Of a DNA stretch of 40,638 nt, positions 8,025 to 16,071 are shown piece after piece. The stretch covers positions 46,759-87,396 of the forward strand of contig DYKN01000011.1 in assembly GCA_020722575.1 (NCBI GenBank), in the 5' to 3' direction. The position numbers and the translations under genes are program-made. The stretch comes from Rikenella microfusus (GTDB lineage Bacteria > Bacteroidota > Bacteroidia > Bacteroidales > VadinHA17). The notes under the pieces were generated by a model that saw only the letters and a program-made list of their open reading frames with translations, ran no database searches and was not told the DNA's origin. Each line of letters starts with the position of its first letter. Within the stretch, counting starts at the first letter, position 1.

Positions 8025-9185
8025 TTAGTAAATAATTTCTTCCCTGAAATTTTCCACAATGGTTTTGAACGCATTTCCGACCGATTGTCCAAGTCCACAT
8101 TTTGAAGCCATTTTCATGACATCTGCAAGTTTGATTAATTCATTCAGATAGCTGGATTTTACCTCTCCCTTTTTAACCATTTGAATTCCCTTGAGGAGTT
8201 GCTGGCATCCGACACGGCAGGGAGTGCATTGGCCGCATGACTCTTCAGTGAAAAATTCCAGATAATTATGAAGGACATTGTACATCGATCGGGAGCTGTT
8301 GAAAAGTTTCATTGAACCGCCTGTCGGTACTCCTTCAAAACCAATGATTGTATCGGCGAATTTTTTTCTGGGCACACAGAAACCTGAAGCACCTCCAACC
8401 TGTACTGCTTTGGTATCACCGTCTCCAAATTCATTTACAAACTGCTGTACCGTCATTCCAAGTTCAAGTTCATAAATCCCGGGAACTGGCGTATCACCTG
8501 AAACTGAAAAAACTTTTGAACCCCGCGAATCTTTTGTTCCAAGTTTAGAACAGATTTCCGGACCGTGATGAATAATCATCACTGCAGTAACCAGTGTTTC
8601 AACGTTATTTATTGAAGTGGGTTTAAAGAAGACACCTGAGGTTGTGGGATAAGGTGGTTTATTTCTGGGTTCTCCTCTTTCACCCTGAATCGATTCAAAA
8701 AGTGCACTCTCTTCACCACATATATACGCTCCGCTTCCAAGCCGGTAAGTTATATTGAAATCAATTCCTATCTCATTGAGAATTTTGTTGAATGATTCAA
8801 GCTCTTTCAACAGTTTGGGAAGGAGAAATTTATATTCACCTCTCAGGTAAACTATTCCATTCTTTGCGCCTATTGCCATTGCTGCAATGGTCATTCCACA
8901 GTAAACTTTATAAGATACCCTGTCGAGTATCTCTCTGTCTTTGAATGTTCCAGGCTCACCTTCATCAGCATTACAGACAACATATTTTTCGGGGTCTTTT
9001 TCCGCTGCTGTATATTTCCATTTCAATCCTGTAGGAAAACCTGCACCACCGCGGCCCTTCAAACCAGATTCAAGTATCTGCTTTATAATCTCTTCACTGG
9101 TCATCTCATAAGCCTTCCTGAGAACATCTCTTGCATTAACCTGTTCGAATATGAGGTCAACTTTATTTAAACCTTTTTGTTCCAT
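8025..9185 (-). CDS. hydB: NADH-binding NuoF-like subunit of the [FeFe] hydrogenase (HydB)
   Basis: This subunit carries FMN and the NAD(H) site and passes electrons towards HydA. GRGGAGFPTGLKW (44-56) is the FMN/NADH-binding glycine-rich motif, followed by NADEGEPGTFKDRE, GAYICGEESAL and an SLBB-like region. A C-terminal [4Fe-4S] site is formed by Cys317, 320, 323 and 363. The protein is only 386 aa. It lacks both the N-terminal thioredoxin-like [2Fe-2S] domain and the C-terminal ferredoxin domain of Thermotoga-type bifurcating HydB. The start at 9185 (MEQKG) gives the compact NuoF core, and nothing homologous lies upstream because hydC ends 19 bases away. The missing domains bear on whether the enzyme can bifurcate. 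Confidence 0.93.
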   Translation of the reverse strand: MEQKGLNKVDLIFEQVNARDVLRKAYEMTSEEIIKQILESGLKGRGGAGFPTGLKWKYTAAEKDPEKYVVCNADEGEPGTFKDREILDRVSYKVYCGMTIAAMAIGAKNGIVYLRGEYKFLLPKLLKELESFNKILNEIGIDFNITYRLGSGAYICGEESALFESIQGERGEPRNKPPYPTTSGVFFKPTSINNVETLVTAVMIIHHGPEICSKLGTKDSRGSKVFSVSGDTPVPGIYELELGMTVQQFVNEFGDGDTKAVQVGGASGFCVPRKKFADTIIGFEGVPTGGSMKLFNSSRSMYNVLHNYLEFFTEESCGQCTPCRVGCQQLLKGIQMVKKGEVKSSYLNELIKLADVMKMASKCGLGQSVGNAFKTIVENFREEIIY

Positions 9186-9204
9186 GTTATTGCGGTCAGT
9201 TAAA

Positions 9205-9669
9205 TTATTTTTTCATGTAACTCTTGAGTATTTCAACAATCTTTTCCGGTGTAAGCTCGGTATAAGGTATTTCATTAATTAGCATAGCCGGAGCCTTATG
9301 ACACCAGCCTATACAGTTTGTTTCCAGAAGGGTAAACATTTTATCGGGGGTAGTCTCTCCCACCTTTATTTTTAAAATATCTTCAAGGGTCTGAAGTATC
9401 TCGTTTTTCCCCTTCATCATACAAGTAATCGTCTTACAGATCCTTATAACATACTTCCCTCTTGGCTCAGTATCAAGAAAAGTATAAAAGGAAGCTGTTC
9501 CGTAAACCTCAGCGGCAGAAATATCAAGTTCCTTTGCCACTTCAACCATAGCTTCATCTGAAAGGTAATTGTGTCTTTCGACAATACCCTGCAGAATCGG
9601 GATCAAACTGTCTCTACGCTTCCCGTGTTTCTCAGTTAACTCTTTTACCAGATTTCCAACATTATACAT
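9205..9669 (-). CDS. hydC: NuoE-like [2Fe-2S] subunit of the [FeFe] hydrogenase (HydC)
   Basis: This is a thioredoxin-fold [2Fe-2S] subunit that contacts HydB and relays electrons. Four cysteines at 78, 83, 119 and 123 (C-x4-C then C-x3-C) match the NuoE/HydC cluster site. The N-terminal helical part (LIPILQGIVERHNYLSDEA) and EVYGTASFYTF are also characteristic. The length of 154 aa is typical. It is the first gene of hydC-hydB-hydA on the minus strand. Its upstream region contains a palindrome at 9731-9746 next to a -7-like element and a Rex-like site at 9782-9799, so it probably has its own promoter separate from the hyp genes. Confidence 0.95.
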   Translation of the reverse strand: MYNVGNLVKELTEKHGKRRDSLIPILQGIVERHNYLSDEAMVEVAKELDISAAEVYGTASFYTFLDTEPRGKYVIRICKTITCMMKGKNEILQTLEDILKIKVGETTPDKMFTLLETNCIGWCHKAPAMLINEIPYTELTPEKIVEILKSYMKK

Positions 9670-9724
9670 TACTGTGACTTTTTTAGATTTTACCTTGGTT
9701 TTCTTAAATTTTTAAAAAGATGGC

Positions 9725-9746
9725 CAAAAATAACACTTCTGTGTTA
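9725..9746 (-). promoter_or_regulatory. Candidate hydC promoter with an overlapping palindrome
   Basis: On the minus strand TATTTTTG (9732 down to 9725) matches the -7 consensus TAnnTTTG, about 56 bases before the hydC start codon. A perfect 6-4-6 palindrome, TAACAC-N4-GTGTTA (9731-9746), abuts and slightly overlaps it, where an operator would block polymerase. No TTTG box is found at the ideal 19-nt spacing. The palindrome is not a Rex site, and I do not know what would bind it. Confidence 0.4.
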
Positions 9747-9781
9747 GATAAAAAACTTACAATTGTCATATTTTTTAATTA

Positions 9782-9799
9782 TTGTGAAAAAATTAACAA
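9782..9799. promoter_or_regulatory. Rex-like operator upstream of hydCBA
   Basis: TTGTGAA-AAAA-TTAACAA matches the Rex consensus TTGTGAA-N4-TTCACAA at 13 of 14 defined positions. The single mismatch is C to A in the second half. It lies 113 bases before hydC, and Rex is encoded in this same window. The distance from the likely hydC promoter is larger than for a classic repressor site. Confidence 0.6.
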
Positions 9800-9830
9800 A
9801 ACTTAACTGATTCCTATTTCAGGTAGCTGG

Positions 9831-10481
9831 TTAAAAAGTATGAACCTGTTTTTCAAACCAGAGGGTGAACTCGTCAAGGCCTGTACCATTGGTGCAGGAA
9901 ACTCTGAATAAAGGTACTCCGGGATTAATTTTTCTGAGATCGGTTAGAAATGATTCATAACTAAAATTTGTATGATGCATCAGGTCGATTTTATTAAGAA
10001 CTACAACTCTTGCCTGCCGAAAAAGCATTGGATATTTTGCTGGTTTGTCGTCACCTTCAGGTATGCTGACAATTGCCAGACGGAATGATTCGCCAAGGTC
10101 AAAAGCGGTAGGACAAACAAGGTTACCTATATTTTCCACAAAAAGTACATCAAGATTTTCAAGATCGAAATATTCAAGAACCCTGAAAATGCTATAAGAA
10201 TCGAGGTGACATCCCCCGCCTGTATTAATTACTACCAGTGGAATTTCAAATTTTTTCAGTCGCTGTGCATCTCTGTCGGTTGTAACATCACCTTCAATAA
10301 CACCTAACCTGAAACGTCCCGCCAATCTCTCACATAAACGCTCAAGCAGAGTTGTCTTTCCGGCACCGGGTGAACTGATAAGATTTATCATGGTCACCTT
10401 TTTATCCCTCATAATACTTCTCACTTCATTAGCTTTGTTCTGGTTCTTATCCAGAATATTTTTCATAATTTTAATTTCCAT
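9831..10481 (-). CDS. hypB: Hydrogenase nickel-incorporation GTPase HypB
   Basis: This is a SIMIBI-class GTPase that inserts nickel into the [NiFe] large subunit together with HypA. The P-loop SSPGAGKTT is at 36-44. The nickel/zinc site at the GTPase interface is visible as Cys91-His92 (GGGCHLDS) and Cys123 (NLVCPTAFD), and the guanine motif NKID follows. There is no N-terminal CxxCGC or polyhistidine nickel-storage segment, so this is the short form (216 aa). The gene follows hypA with only 2 bases between them and is the last gene of the rex-hyp operon. A 160-base gap then separates it from hydC. Confidence 0.95.
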   Translation of the reverse strand: MEIKIMKNILDKNQNKANEVRSIMRDKKVTMINLISSPGAGKTTLLERLCERLAGRFRLGVIEGDVTTDRDAQRLKKFEIPLVVINTGGGCHLDSYSIFRVLEYFDLENLDVLFVENIGNLVCPTAFDLGESFRLAIVSIPEGDDKPAKYPMLFRQARVVVLNKIDLMHHTNFSYESFLTDLRKINPGVPLFRVSCTNGTGLDEFTLWFEKQVHTF

Positions 10482-10483
10482 AA

Positions 10484-10825
10484 CTATTCTCCTTCAATAC
10501 TTTTTATAAATATTTCCATTCCGGTAACTATTTCAATATTTACTGAGCCGCAAAACTCACAGATGAAATTATACTCATCCGCAATATAATCTGCCCCGCA
10601 ATCAGAACATTTCAATTTCAAAGGTATAATTTCAGTTTCAAGTCGTGCATCATTAGCCTTTGTACCCTGAACCACCACGCGGAAAGCTGTCTCAAGAAGT
10701 TCAGGCACTACCTGTGATGCCTGTCCAAGGCATATACTTACCTTTGTTACCGAGGAAAGTTTTTCTTTTTCTGCCGTTTCGATAACTATAGCAACAAGGT
10801 TTTCTGCTATACTGAGTTCGTGCAT
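10484..10825 (-). CDS. hypA: Hydrogenase nickel-insertion protein HypA
   Basis: This is the nickel chaperone that works with HypB. The mature N-terminus Met1-His2-Glu3 is the conserved nickel-binding MHE motif, which decides for ATG 10825 over the TTG three codons upstream (10834). A zinc ribbon is formed by CSDC (Cys73, 76) and CEFC (Cys89, 92). The length of 113 aa is typical. An AAGGA stretch sits immediately before the ATG. The gene lies between hypE (12 bases) and hypB (2 bases) in the maturation operon, which serves the [NiFe] enzyme encoded divergently. Confidence 0.95.
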   Translation of the reverse strand: MHELSIAENLVAIVIETAEKEKLSSVTKVSICLGQASQVVPELLETAFRVVVQGTKANDARLETEIIPLKLKCSDCGADYIADEYNFICEFCGSVNIEIVTGMEIFIKSIEGE

Positions 10826-10837
10826 CCTTCGCAAAAA

Positions 10838-11845
10838 TTAACAAATTCTTGGAAGCTGACTGCCTGAATGCATATCAAGTATTCTGGTTCCGCCCGAAAT
10901 AGTTTTCATTGCAACAAGTCCCTGTCGTTCAGTTGTAACTCTGCCAATCACTGAAGCATCTTTCCCCAGCGGGTCATTTCTAAGGATTTCAATTACTTTT
11001 TCAGTGTCTTCTTCAGCCACCACAAAAAGGACCTTACCCTCATTTGCCAGGTAGAGCGGGTCAAAACCCAGCATTTCGCAAGCTCCTTTAACAGGCTCTT
11101 CAACAGGTATTTCTTTTTCGTTCACTTCCATTCCCATCCCTGTAATTGAAGCAAGTTCATTTAGCACTGTTGCAAGGCCTCCGCGGGTGAGGTCGCGCAT
11201 GAAGTGAATACCCTGCACTTTATCGAGCACTTTTCCAATAAGATGATTCAATGATGCACAATCCGATATTACTCCGGTAGCAAAACCCAACTGTTTCCTG
11301 GCGCTCATAACCGCAATTGAATGATTACCCACAGGTCCGTTAATTATCAACCTGTCATCTGCCTGTACTCTCACACCTGTTCCTGTTTCCCTGAACATTT
11401 CCCTTACTTTGCCCACTCCTGCAGTTGTAATAAATAATTTGTCGCATTTACCCTTTTCCACAACTTTAGTATCGCCGGTAACAACTCTAACTTCTGCCTT
11501 CCGGGCTTCTTCTGCCATTGATAAGGCAATCTCAACAAGATCGTCAAGCGGCAATCCTTCTTCGATTATGAATGAGGCTGATATGTACAACGGTATTGCT
11601 CCTGACACGGCAAGATCGTTCACAGTACCACATACTGCGAGTTTACCAATGTTCCCGCCCGGAAAAAAGATGGGGTTAATAACATACGAATCGACAGTAA
11701 AAGCAATATCGCTTCCTGAATGTTCAATAACTGCTGAATCGGTAAGGGGTTCTGTCATCCCGAACCTGGAAGTAAAAACTTCCCTTACCAGTTCACCTGT
11801 AAGTTTTCCGCCGCTGCCGTGATTCAGGGTTATCTTATTATCCAT
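10838..11845 (-). CDS. hypE: Carbamoyl-dehydrating enzyme HypE
   Basis: HypE accepts the carbamoyl group from HypF on its C-terminal cysteine and dehydrates it to thiocyanate for the Fe(CN)2CO ligands. It has the PurM-like ATP-binding fold with the N-terminal LNHGSGGKLTGELV motif, SGDT-like GDTKVVEKGK, DLTRGGLATVLNE, and the invariant C-terminal PRIC tail ending at the acceptor Cys. I chose ATG 11845 (MDNKITLNHG). A GGAG lies just upstream, and it overlaps the hypD end by 8 bases, fitting translational coupling. In-frame starts at 11869 and 11878 would add residues unlike the family. Confidence 0.95.
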   Translation of the reverse strand: MDNKITLNHGSGGKLTGELVREVFTSRFGMTEPLTDSAVIEHSGSDIAFTVDSYVINPIFFPGGNIGKLAVCGTVNDLAVSGAIPLYISASFIIEEGLPLDDLVEIALSMAEEARKAEVRVVTGDTKVVEKGKCDKLFITTAGVGKVREMFRETGTGVRVQADDRLIINGPVGNHSIAVMSARKQLGFATGVISDCASLNHLIGKVLDKVQGIHFMRDLTRGGLATVLNELASITGMGMEVNEKEIPVEEPVKGACEMLGFDPLYLANEGKVLFVVAEEDTEKVIEILRNDPLGKDASVIGRVTTERQGLVAMKTISGGTRILDMHSGSQLPRIC

Positions 11846-12929
11846 TTCTCCAGTATCTGTAATATGCATTGCATGCACCTTCGGATGAGACCATACATGC
11901 TCCGACAGGGTTCTCAGGGGTGCAAACTTTCGAAAACATTAAGCAGTCGGTTGGTTTCTTTCTACCCCGTAATACTTCTCCACAAAGGCAGCTACCATTA
12001 TCTTCATTCAACCCTTGCCTATAGCTGATTTCGAAAATCTTTAAAGCATCATAATCAGCCAGTTCCTGCTTTATTCCAAGGCCACTATTTTTTATCATAC
12101 CCAGTCCACGCCATTCCGCATCAGTTTCCTCAAAAACTTCATTCATGATACGGCGGGCTTTCACATTGCCTTCGGGAGTTACAGCCCTTGTATATTCAAT
12201 TTCAGTTGTCAGATTGTTGTTATTTATCTGCCTTACCAGCATGTAGACCGACATAAGAATATCGGCTGGTTCAAATCCTGAGATCACTGATGCGATGTTA
12301 TATTTTTCCGGCAGGAACCTGAAGTCATTCGCACCCGTAATTGTTGCCACATGGCCCGGACAGATAAAACCGTTTACTTCGGTACCGTCATTTATAATTG
12401 CTTCAAGTGCTGGAGGCATAATCTTATGAGCGCAAAGAACAGAAAAATTATAAATATTTCTTTTTCGGGCCTCAAGAATTGATGCGGCGGTCCCTGGTGC
12501 AGTGGTTTCAAAACCTATTCCGATAAAAACAACTCTCTTCTCCGGGTTTCGTGAAGCTATCTCCAGAGCATCGAGGGCAGAAAAAACGATCCTTATATCA
12601 GCACCTCGCATTTTTTCTGTTTCGAGTGAAGAGAGTGATCCCGGTACCCTTATAAGATCTCCAAAAGAAGTAATTATGATATCTTTTGACTTAGAGAGAT
12701 CAATTGCCATATCAATGAAGCTTACAGGGGTAACGCACACAGGACAACCGGGTCCGGAAAGCAATGTTATGGAGTCAGGCAGCAACGACGGGATACCAAA
12801 GCGATGGATGGCTGCGGTATGCCCTCCGCACACCTCCATAAAAGTGTATCTACCTACAGCCTCTGCTCTTATTTTCTCGGCCAGCAACCTTATGTGCTTT
12901 TCCGAACGAAACTCGTCAACAAATTTCAT
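11838..12929 (-). CDS. hypD: Hydrogenase Fe(CN)2CO assembly protein HypD
   Basis: This is the scaffold iron-sulfur protein on which the Fe(CN)2CO group is built together with HypC and HypE. All diagnostic motifs are present: CGGHTAAIHRFG, GPGCPVCVTP, FGDLIRVPG, GFETTAPG and the CPGHVATITG segment. C-terminal cysteines near CLCGEVLRG, CTPEN and EGACNAYYRY ligate the [4Fe-4S] cluster. At 363 aa it is full length. It starts on the last base of hypC (12929) and overlaps hypE by 8 bases, a tightly coupled hypC-hypD-hypE set. Confidence 0.96.
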   Translation of the reverse strand: MKFVDEFRSEKHIRLLAEKIRAEAVGRYTFMEVCGGHTAAIHRFGIPSLLPDSITLLSGPGCPVCVTPVSFIDMAIDLSKSKDIIITSFGDLIRVPGSLSSLETEKMRGADIRIVFSALDALEIASRNPEKRVVFIGIGFETTAPGTAASILEARKRNIYNFSVLCAHKIMPPALEAIINDGTEVNGFICPGHVATITGANDFRFLPEKYNIASVISGFEPADILMSVYMLVRQINNNNLTTEIEYTRAVTPEGNVKARRIMNEVFEETDAEWRGLGMIKNSGLGIKQELADYDALKIFEISYRQGLNEDNGSCLCGEVLRGRKKPTDCLMFSKVCTPENPVGACMVSSEGACNAYYRYWRNG

Positions 12930-13156
12930 TATGTCCTGTCAAATGAATTTTCCATTTCCTGAAAGAGGCGCATAATTTCCTGCGCTTCATCCTCATTAAT
13001 TTTTTGTATGGCAAAGCCCGCATGAAGCAAAATATAATCGCCCGGCCTTACATCATCAATCATCTGCAGTCCGGCCTTGAATAGTGTGCCTCCAATTGAC
13101 ACTTCGGCCAGGTCACCCTGTATTTCAATGACTTTTGCTGGAAGACTCAAACACAT
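12929..13156 (-). CDS. hypC: Hydrogenase assembly chaperone HypC/HupF
   Basis: This is a small chaperone that carries the iron ligand set between HypD and the large-subunit precursor. The N-terminal MCLSLPAKV with the essential Cys2, followed by an OB-fold-like GDYILLHAGFAIQKI, is the family signature. The length of 75 aa is normal. It overlaps the end of hypF by 10 bases and abuts hypD, so translation of the three is probably coupled. Confidence 0.96.
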   Translation of the reverse strand: MCLSLPAKVIEIQGDLAEVSIGGTLFKAGLQMIDDVRPGDYILLHAGFAIQKINEDEAQEIMRLFQEMENSFDRT

Positions 13157-15366
13157 ATTTCACGTTTTTTTGATGCAACCGCTAGTTGTCCGAGTGCAAT
13201 GCCTCCATCATTTGCAGGTACTGCCTTATTAGCATAAACTTCAAACCCCGCTCCGGCTAAAAGCCTCATTGTTTTCTCAAGCAGATATTTGTTCTGAAAC
13301 ACTCCACCCGACAGAACCACTTTATTAATGCTCCTTTCATTCCTTATCTTTTCCGATACTTTTAATGAAGACATTGCAATAGTATTATGGAATTTTGCGG
13401 AAATATACGACATTTTACCTGTCGCTGACTCTTCAATTATTGATTTTATTGTTTCCCGGAAGCTGACCGTGTCAGCAACCTCAAAAGGATAATAACCATC
13501 TTCAGGCTCACTGATAACAGCCTCAAGTCTAATCGGAGCCTCTGATTCGAATGACGATACACTACAAAGTCCAATTAATGCGGAGACTGCATCGAAGAGC
13601 CTTCCGGCAGCTGAACTTAAGGGTGAATTGATCTCCCTGGATATCATTTCACGAACAACCAATAACTGATCAACACCGATGTTTTTTAACCCTTTTATAC
13701 TGCTGTAATCAAATTTTTCACCAAAATACCTGTAAATATATGAAAAGGCGGTACGCCATGGTTCATCAATTACCTTATCGCCCCCAGGCAAGGGTATATA
13801 ATCGAAATGTGTATAGCGTTCAAATTCCAACAAGGAAGCAATGAAGAACTCTCCCCCCCATATTTTCTCGTCGGTTCCGAACCCTGTTCCATCAAAAGCT
13901 ACTCCAATTACTTTATCATTTATATGATTTTCCGCCAGGCATGATGCAATATGTGCATGATGGTGCTGGACTTTTATCAGGGGGATACCGAGCTGTTGAT
14001 GAAGCATTTCGGCATATACCGTTGAGAGATAATCAGGATGCATATCGGAGGCGATAATTTCAGGTTTGAATCTGAACATTCTGCAAAACCTGTCAACCGC
14101 TTCCCTGAGAAATTCATAAGCTGATAGATTTTTAAGGTCTCCAATATGCTGACTCATAATAGCCTGATTTTCTCTTCCTATACAGAAACAGTTTTTCTGT
14201 TCAGCTCCAAGAGCGAATATTCCTTCAACATTGAATTCAAGATCAACAGGTGCAGGGACATAGCCTCTTGACCGTCTGATTAATCGAGGTTTACCTGCAA
14301 TGAATTTTACGACAGAATCGTCGGCTCGGTTTACTATCTCCCTGTTATACAATAATAGCGCACCCGTTATTGGAAGAAGTAATTTTCTGGCCTTATCGTC
14401 ATCTTTTATTACAGGCTCTTCCGAAAGGTTTCCACTGGTAAAGACTATTGCAGGAGTTTCAAGGCATCTGAATAGCATATAATGTAACGGCATATACGGC
14501 AAAATTGCTCCGACTGTTCCGAGTCCACTGTTTACAGCACGGGGTAAATCACTTTTCTGGCGAAGAATGACGATTGGTCTTCTCCATGATGTTAATTCCT
14601 CAAGCTCACTATTATCTGCAAAGCAATATTGAAGAAGAGTCTCTATATTACTGAACATCACCGCAAAAGGTTTTGCGTCGCGGTGTTTTTTCATTCGCAA
14701 ACTTTCTACTGCACGGGTATTCAATGCATCACAAATGAGATGATACCCTCCCTGTCCTTTTACTGCTACAGCGCCTCCTTCATTTATTCTCCGGGCAACA
14801 GCAGAAAGTATCTCACCTATTTTAGTGATCCTCCTCCCATTTTCCTCATAAACATAATTCGGACCGCAATGGTTGCATGCTACAGGCTGAGCATGAAATC
14901 TTCTGTCAAAAACATTATTATACTCCTTCTCGCATTTTTCACACATCCCGAAATCTCTCATCGAAGTATTATGCCTGTCGTATGGCAGATCAGTAATGAT
15001 GGTAAACCTTGGGCCACAATTGGTGCAGTTTACCAGAGGATAGTCAATTCTGGCAGGGTCATTCTGCAGATCGGCAAGACAATCGGAACATACAGCTATA
15101 TCGGGACTGATCTCCGTAACAAACTGTCCTCCGTCAGTGCTGGGTGCAATTCTAAAGTCTTTATAGCCTATTGGTTTACAACTGTTTATCTCTACAGATT
15201 TTATTTGTGAAGCAGGTGGGGCAGAAAAGACAAGGAGTTTAAGAAATTCCGAAAGTTTTTGTGCATGGCCTTCTATTGATATACGCACGCAGTTGGTCCT
15301 GTTATCAACCAGGCCTTTCAGATTAAGTGAATGAGCGAGGCGAAAAACAAACGGCCTGAACCCCAC
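13147..15366 (-). CDS. hypF: Carbamoyltransferase HypF (start codon unclear)
   Basis: HypF makes the carbamoyl-adenylate that becomes the CN ligands. In order it has an acylphosphatase domain (GFRPFVFRLA), paired CxxC zinc fingers (CSDC, CTNC, CEKC, CNHC), a YrdC-like domain (KGQGGYHLICDA) and a Kae1-like domain with HHHAHIASCLAEN. The first canonical start, GTG 15366, falls inside the acylphosphatase motif. The same frame continues upstream to about 15393 and encodes the missing beta-strand IIVKGLVQG. Between the frame's stop (15433-15435) and this GTG there is no ATG, GTG or TTG; only ATA (15391-15393) and ATT (15388-15390) are available, overlapping the rex stop. Actual initiation is probably at one of these. 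Confidence 0.93.
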   Translation of the reverse strand: MGFRPFVFRLAHSLNLKGLVDNRTNCVRISIEGHAQKLSEFLKLLVFSAPPASQIKSVEINSCKPIGYKDFRIAPSTDGGQFVTEISPDIAVCSDCLADLQNDPARIDYPLVNCTNCGPRFTIITDLPYDRHNTSMRDFGMCEKCEKEYNNVFDRRFHAQPVACNHCGPNYVYEENGRRITKIGEILSAVARRINEGGAVAVKGQGGYHLICDALNTRAVESLRMKKHRDAKPFAVMFSNIETLLQYCFADNSELEELTSWRRPIVILRQKSDLPRAVNSGLGTVGAILPYMPLHYMLFRCLETPAIVFTSGNLSEEPVIKDDDKARKLLLPITGALLLYNREIVNRADDSVVKFIAGKPRLIRRSRGYVPAPVDLEFNVEGIFALGAEQKNCFCIGRENQAIMSQHIGDLKNLSAYEFLREAVDRFCRMFRFKPEIIASDMHPDYLSTVYAEMLHQQLGIPLIKVQHHHAHIASCLAENHINDKVIGVAFDGTGFGTDEKIWGGEFFIASLLEFERYTHFDYIPLPGGDKVIDEPWRTAFSYIYRYFGEKFDYSSIKGLKNIGVDQLLVVREMISREINSPLSSAAGRLFDAVSALIGLCSVSSFESEAPIRLEAVISEPEDGYYPFEVADTVSFRETIKSIIEESATGKMSYISAKFHNTIAMSSLKVSEKIRNERSINKVVLSGGVFQNKYLLEKTMRLLAGAGFEVYANKAVPANDGGIALGQLAVASKKREICV

Positions 15367-15389
15367 TCCCTGAACAAGTCCTTTAACAA

Positions 15390-16070
15390 TTATTTCGTTC
15401 CCCTGTATAATAGTTCGATGTTTTTTAGTCCCTCAGTCTTAAGCTGGCTCTGAACATAATAAATAACACTTTCAAGTTCATCGCAGAGATTAACGTTATT
15501 GACAATAACATTTCCAGGTGTTTTAAGCAAAACCGGAGCAAAATTGACAATTCCCCTGATCCCGAATCTGACAAGTTCGTCGCATACCTCCTGTGCTGAA
15601 ATCTCAGGTACTGCAATAATGGCAACTTTAACTTTGAAACGGTGGATTATCTCCTTCAACCTATCCATCCCGTAAACAGGTATTTCGAATCTTGCTTTCT
15701 GTTTATAGGGATCTATATCAAATGAGGCAACTATGTTCATATTTCTCTGCATGAACCTGCTGTATTTCGACAACGCAAGCCCCAGATTACCCATTCCAAT
15801 CAGAACGATATTATGTTCTTTGTTTTTATGGAAAATAGCTTCAATTTTATCTAATAGGTCATTAATTTTATAGCCTCCTCTTTTATTTCCTTTAATATTA
15901 AATTCTGAAAAATCTTTCCTTACCTGGTCGGCATTAACGCCGGCTTCTTCGGCGAGAGTATATGAAAACACCCTTTCAATTCCCATCATCTTCAACCTGT
16001 AAAGACATGCCCTGTAAAGAAAAATCCTTCTAAGACTGTTTTTTATAAAATTTTTTGTGAATTTTTTCAC
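15390..16070 (-). CDS. rex: Redox-sensing transcriptional repressor Rex
   Basis: Rex represses fermentative and hydrogenase genes when NAD+ is abundant and releases DNA when NADH binds. The N-terminal winged helix contains RRIFLYRACLYRLKMMG and the recognition region VNADQVRKDFSEFNIKG. The Rossmann domain begins at VLIGMGNLGLALSKY, with ASFDIDPYK as the second strand, and ends with GIRGIVNFAPVLL and the domain-swapped C-terminal helix. I chose GTG 16070, which gives 226 aa and the usual N-terminal length. The frame is open to a TTG at 16130, adding 20 atypical residues. The GTG lies inside a perfect Rex operator, predicting autoregulation. The gene heads the rex-hyp operon, and its end overlaps hypF. 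Confidence 0.92.
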   Translation of the reverse strand: MKKFTKNFIKNSLRRIFLYRACLYRLKMMGIERVFSYTLAEEAGVNADQVRKDFSEFNIKGNKRGGYKINDLLDKIEAIFHKNKEHNIVLIGMGNLGLALSKYSRFMQRNMNIVASFDIDPYKQKARFEIPVYGMDRLKEIIHRFKVKVAIIAVPEISAQEVCDELVRFGIRGIVNFAPVLLKTPGNVIVNNVNLCDELESVIYYVQSQLKTEGLKNIELLYRGTK

Positions 16071-16071
16071 A
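16056..16071. promoter_or_regulatory. Rex operator overlapping the rex start codon
   Basis: TGTGAA-TTTT-TTCACA is a perfect 6-4-6 palindrome matching the Rex consensus. Including its flank it reads TTGTGAA on the plus strand. It covers the GTG start of rex, so bound Rex would block its own and the hyp genes' expression. Confidence 0.85.

Noticed and set aside
12502..12975. Plus-strand frame of 157 codons
   Set aside because: It is antisense to hypD and hypC, whose motifs are unambiguous.
14629..15210. Plus-strand frame of 193 codons
   Set aside because: It is antisense to conserved hypF domains, including the zinc fingers.
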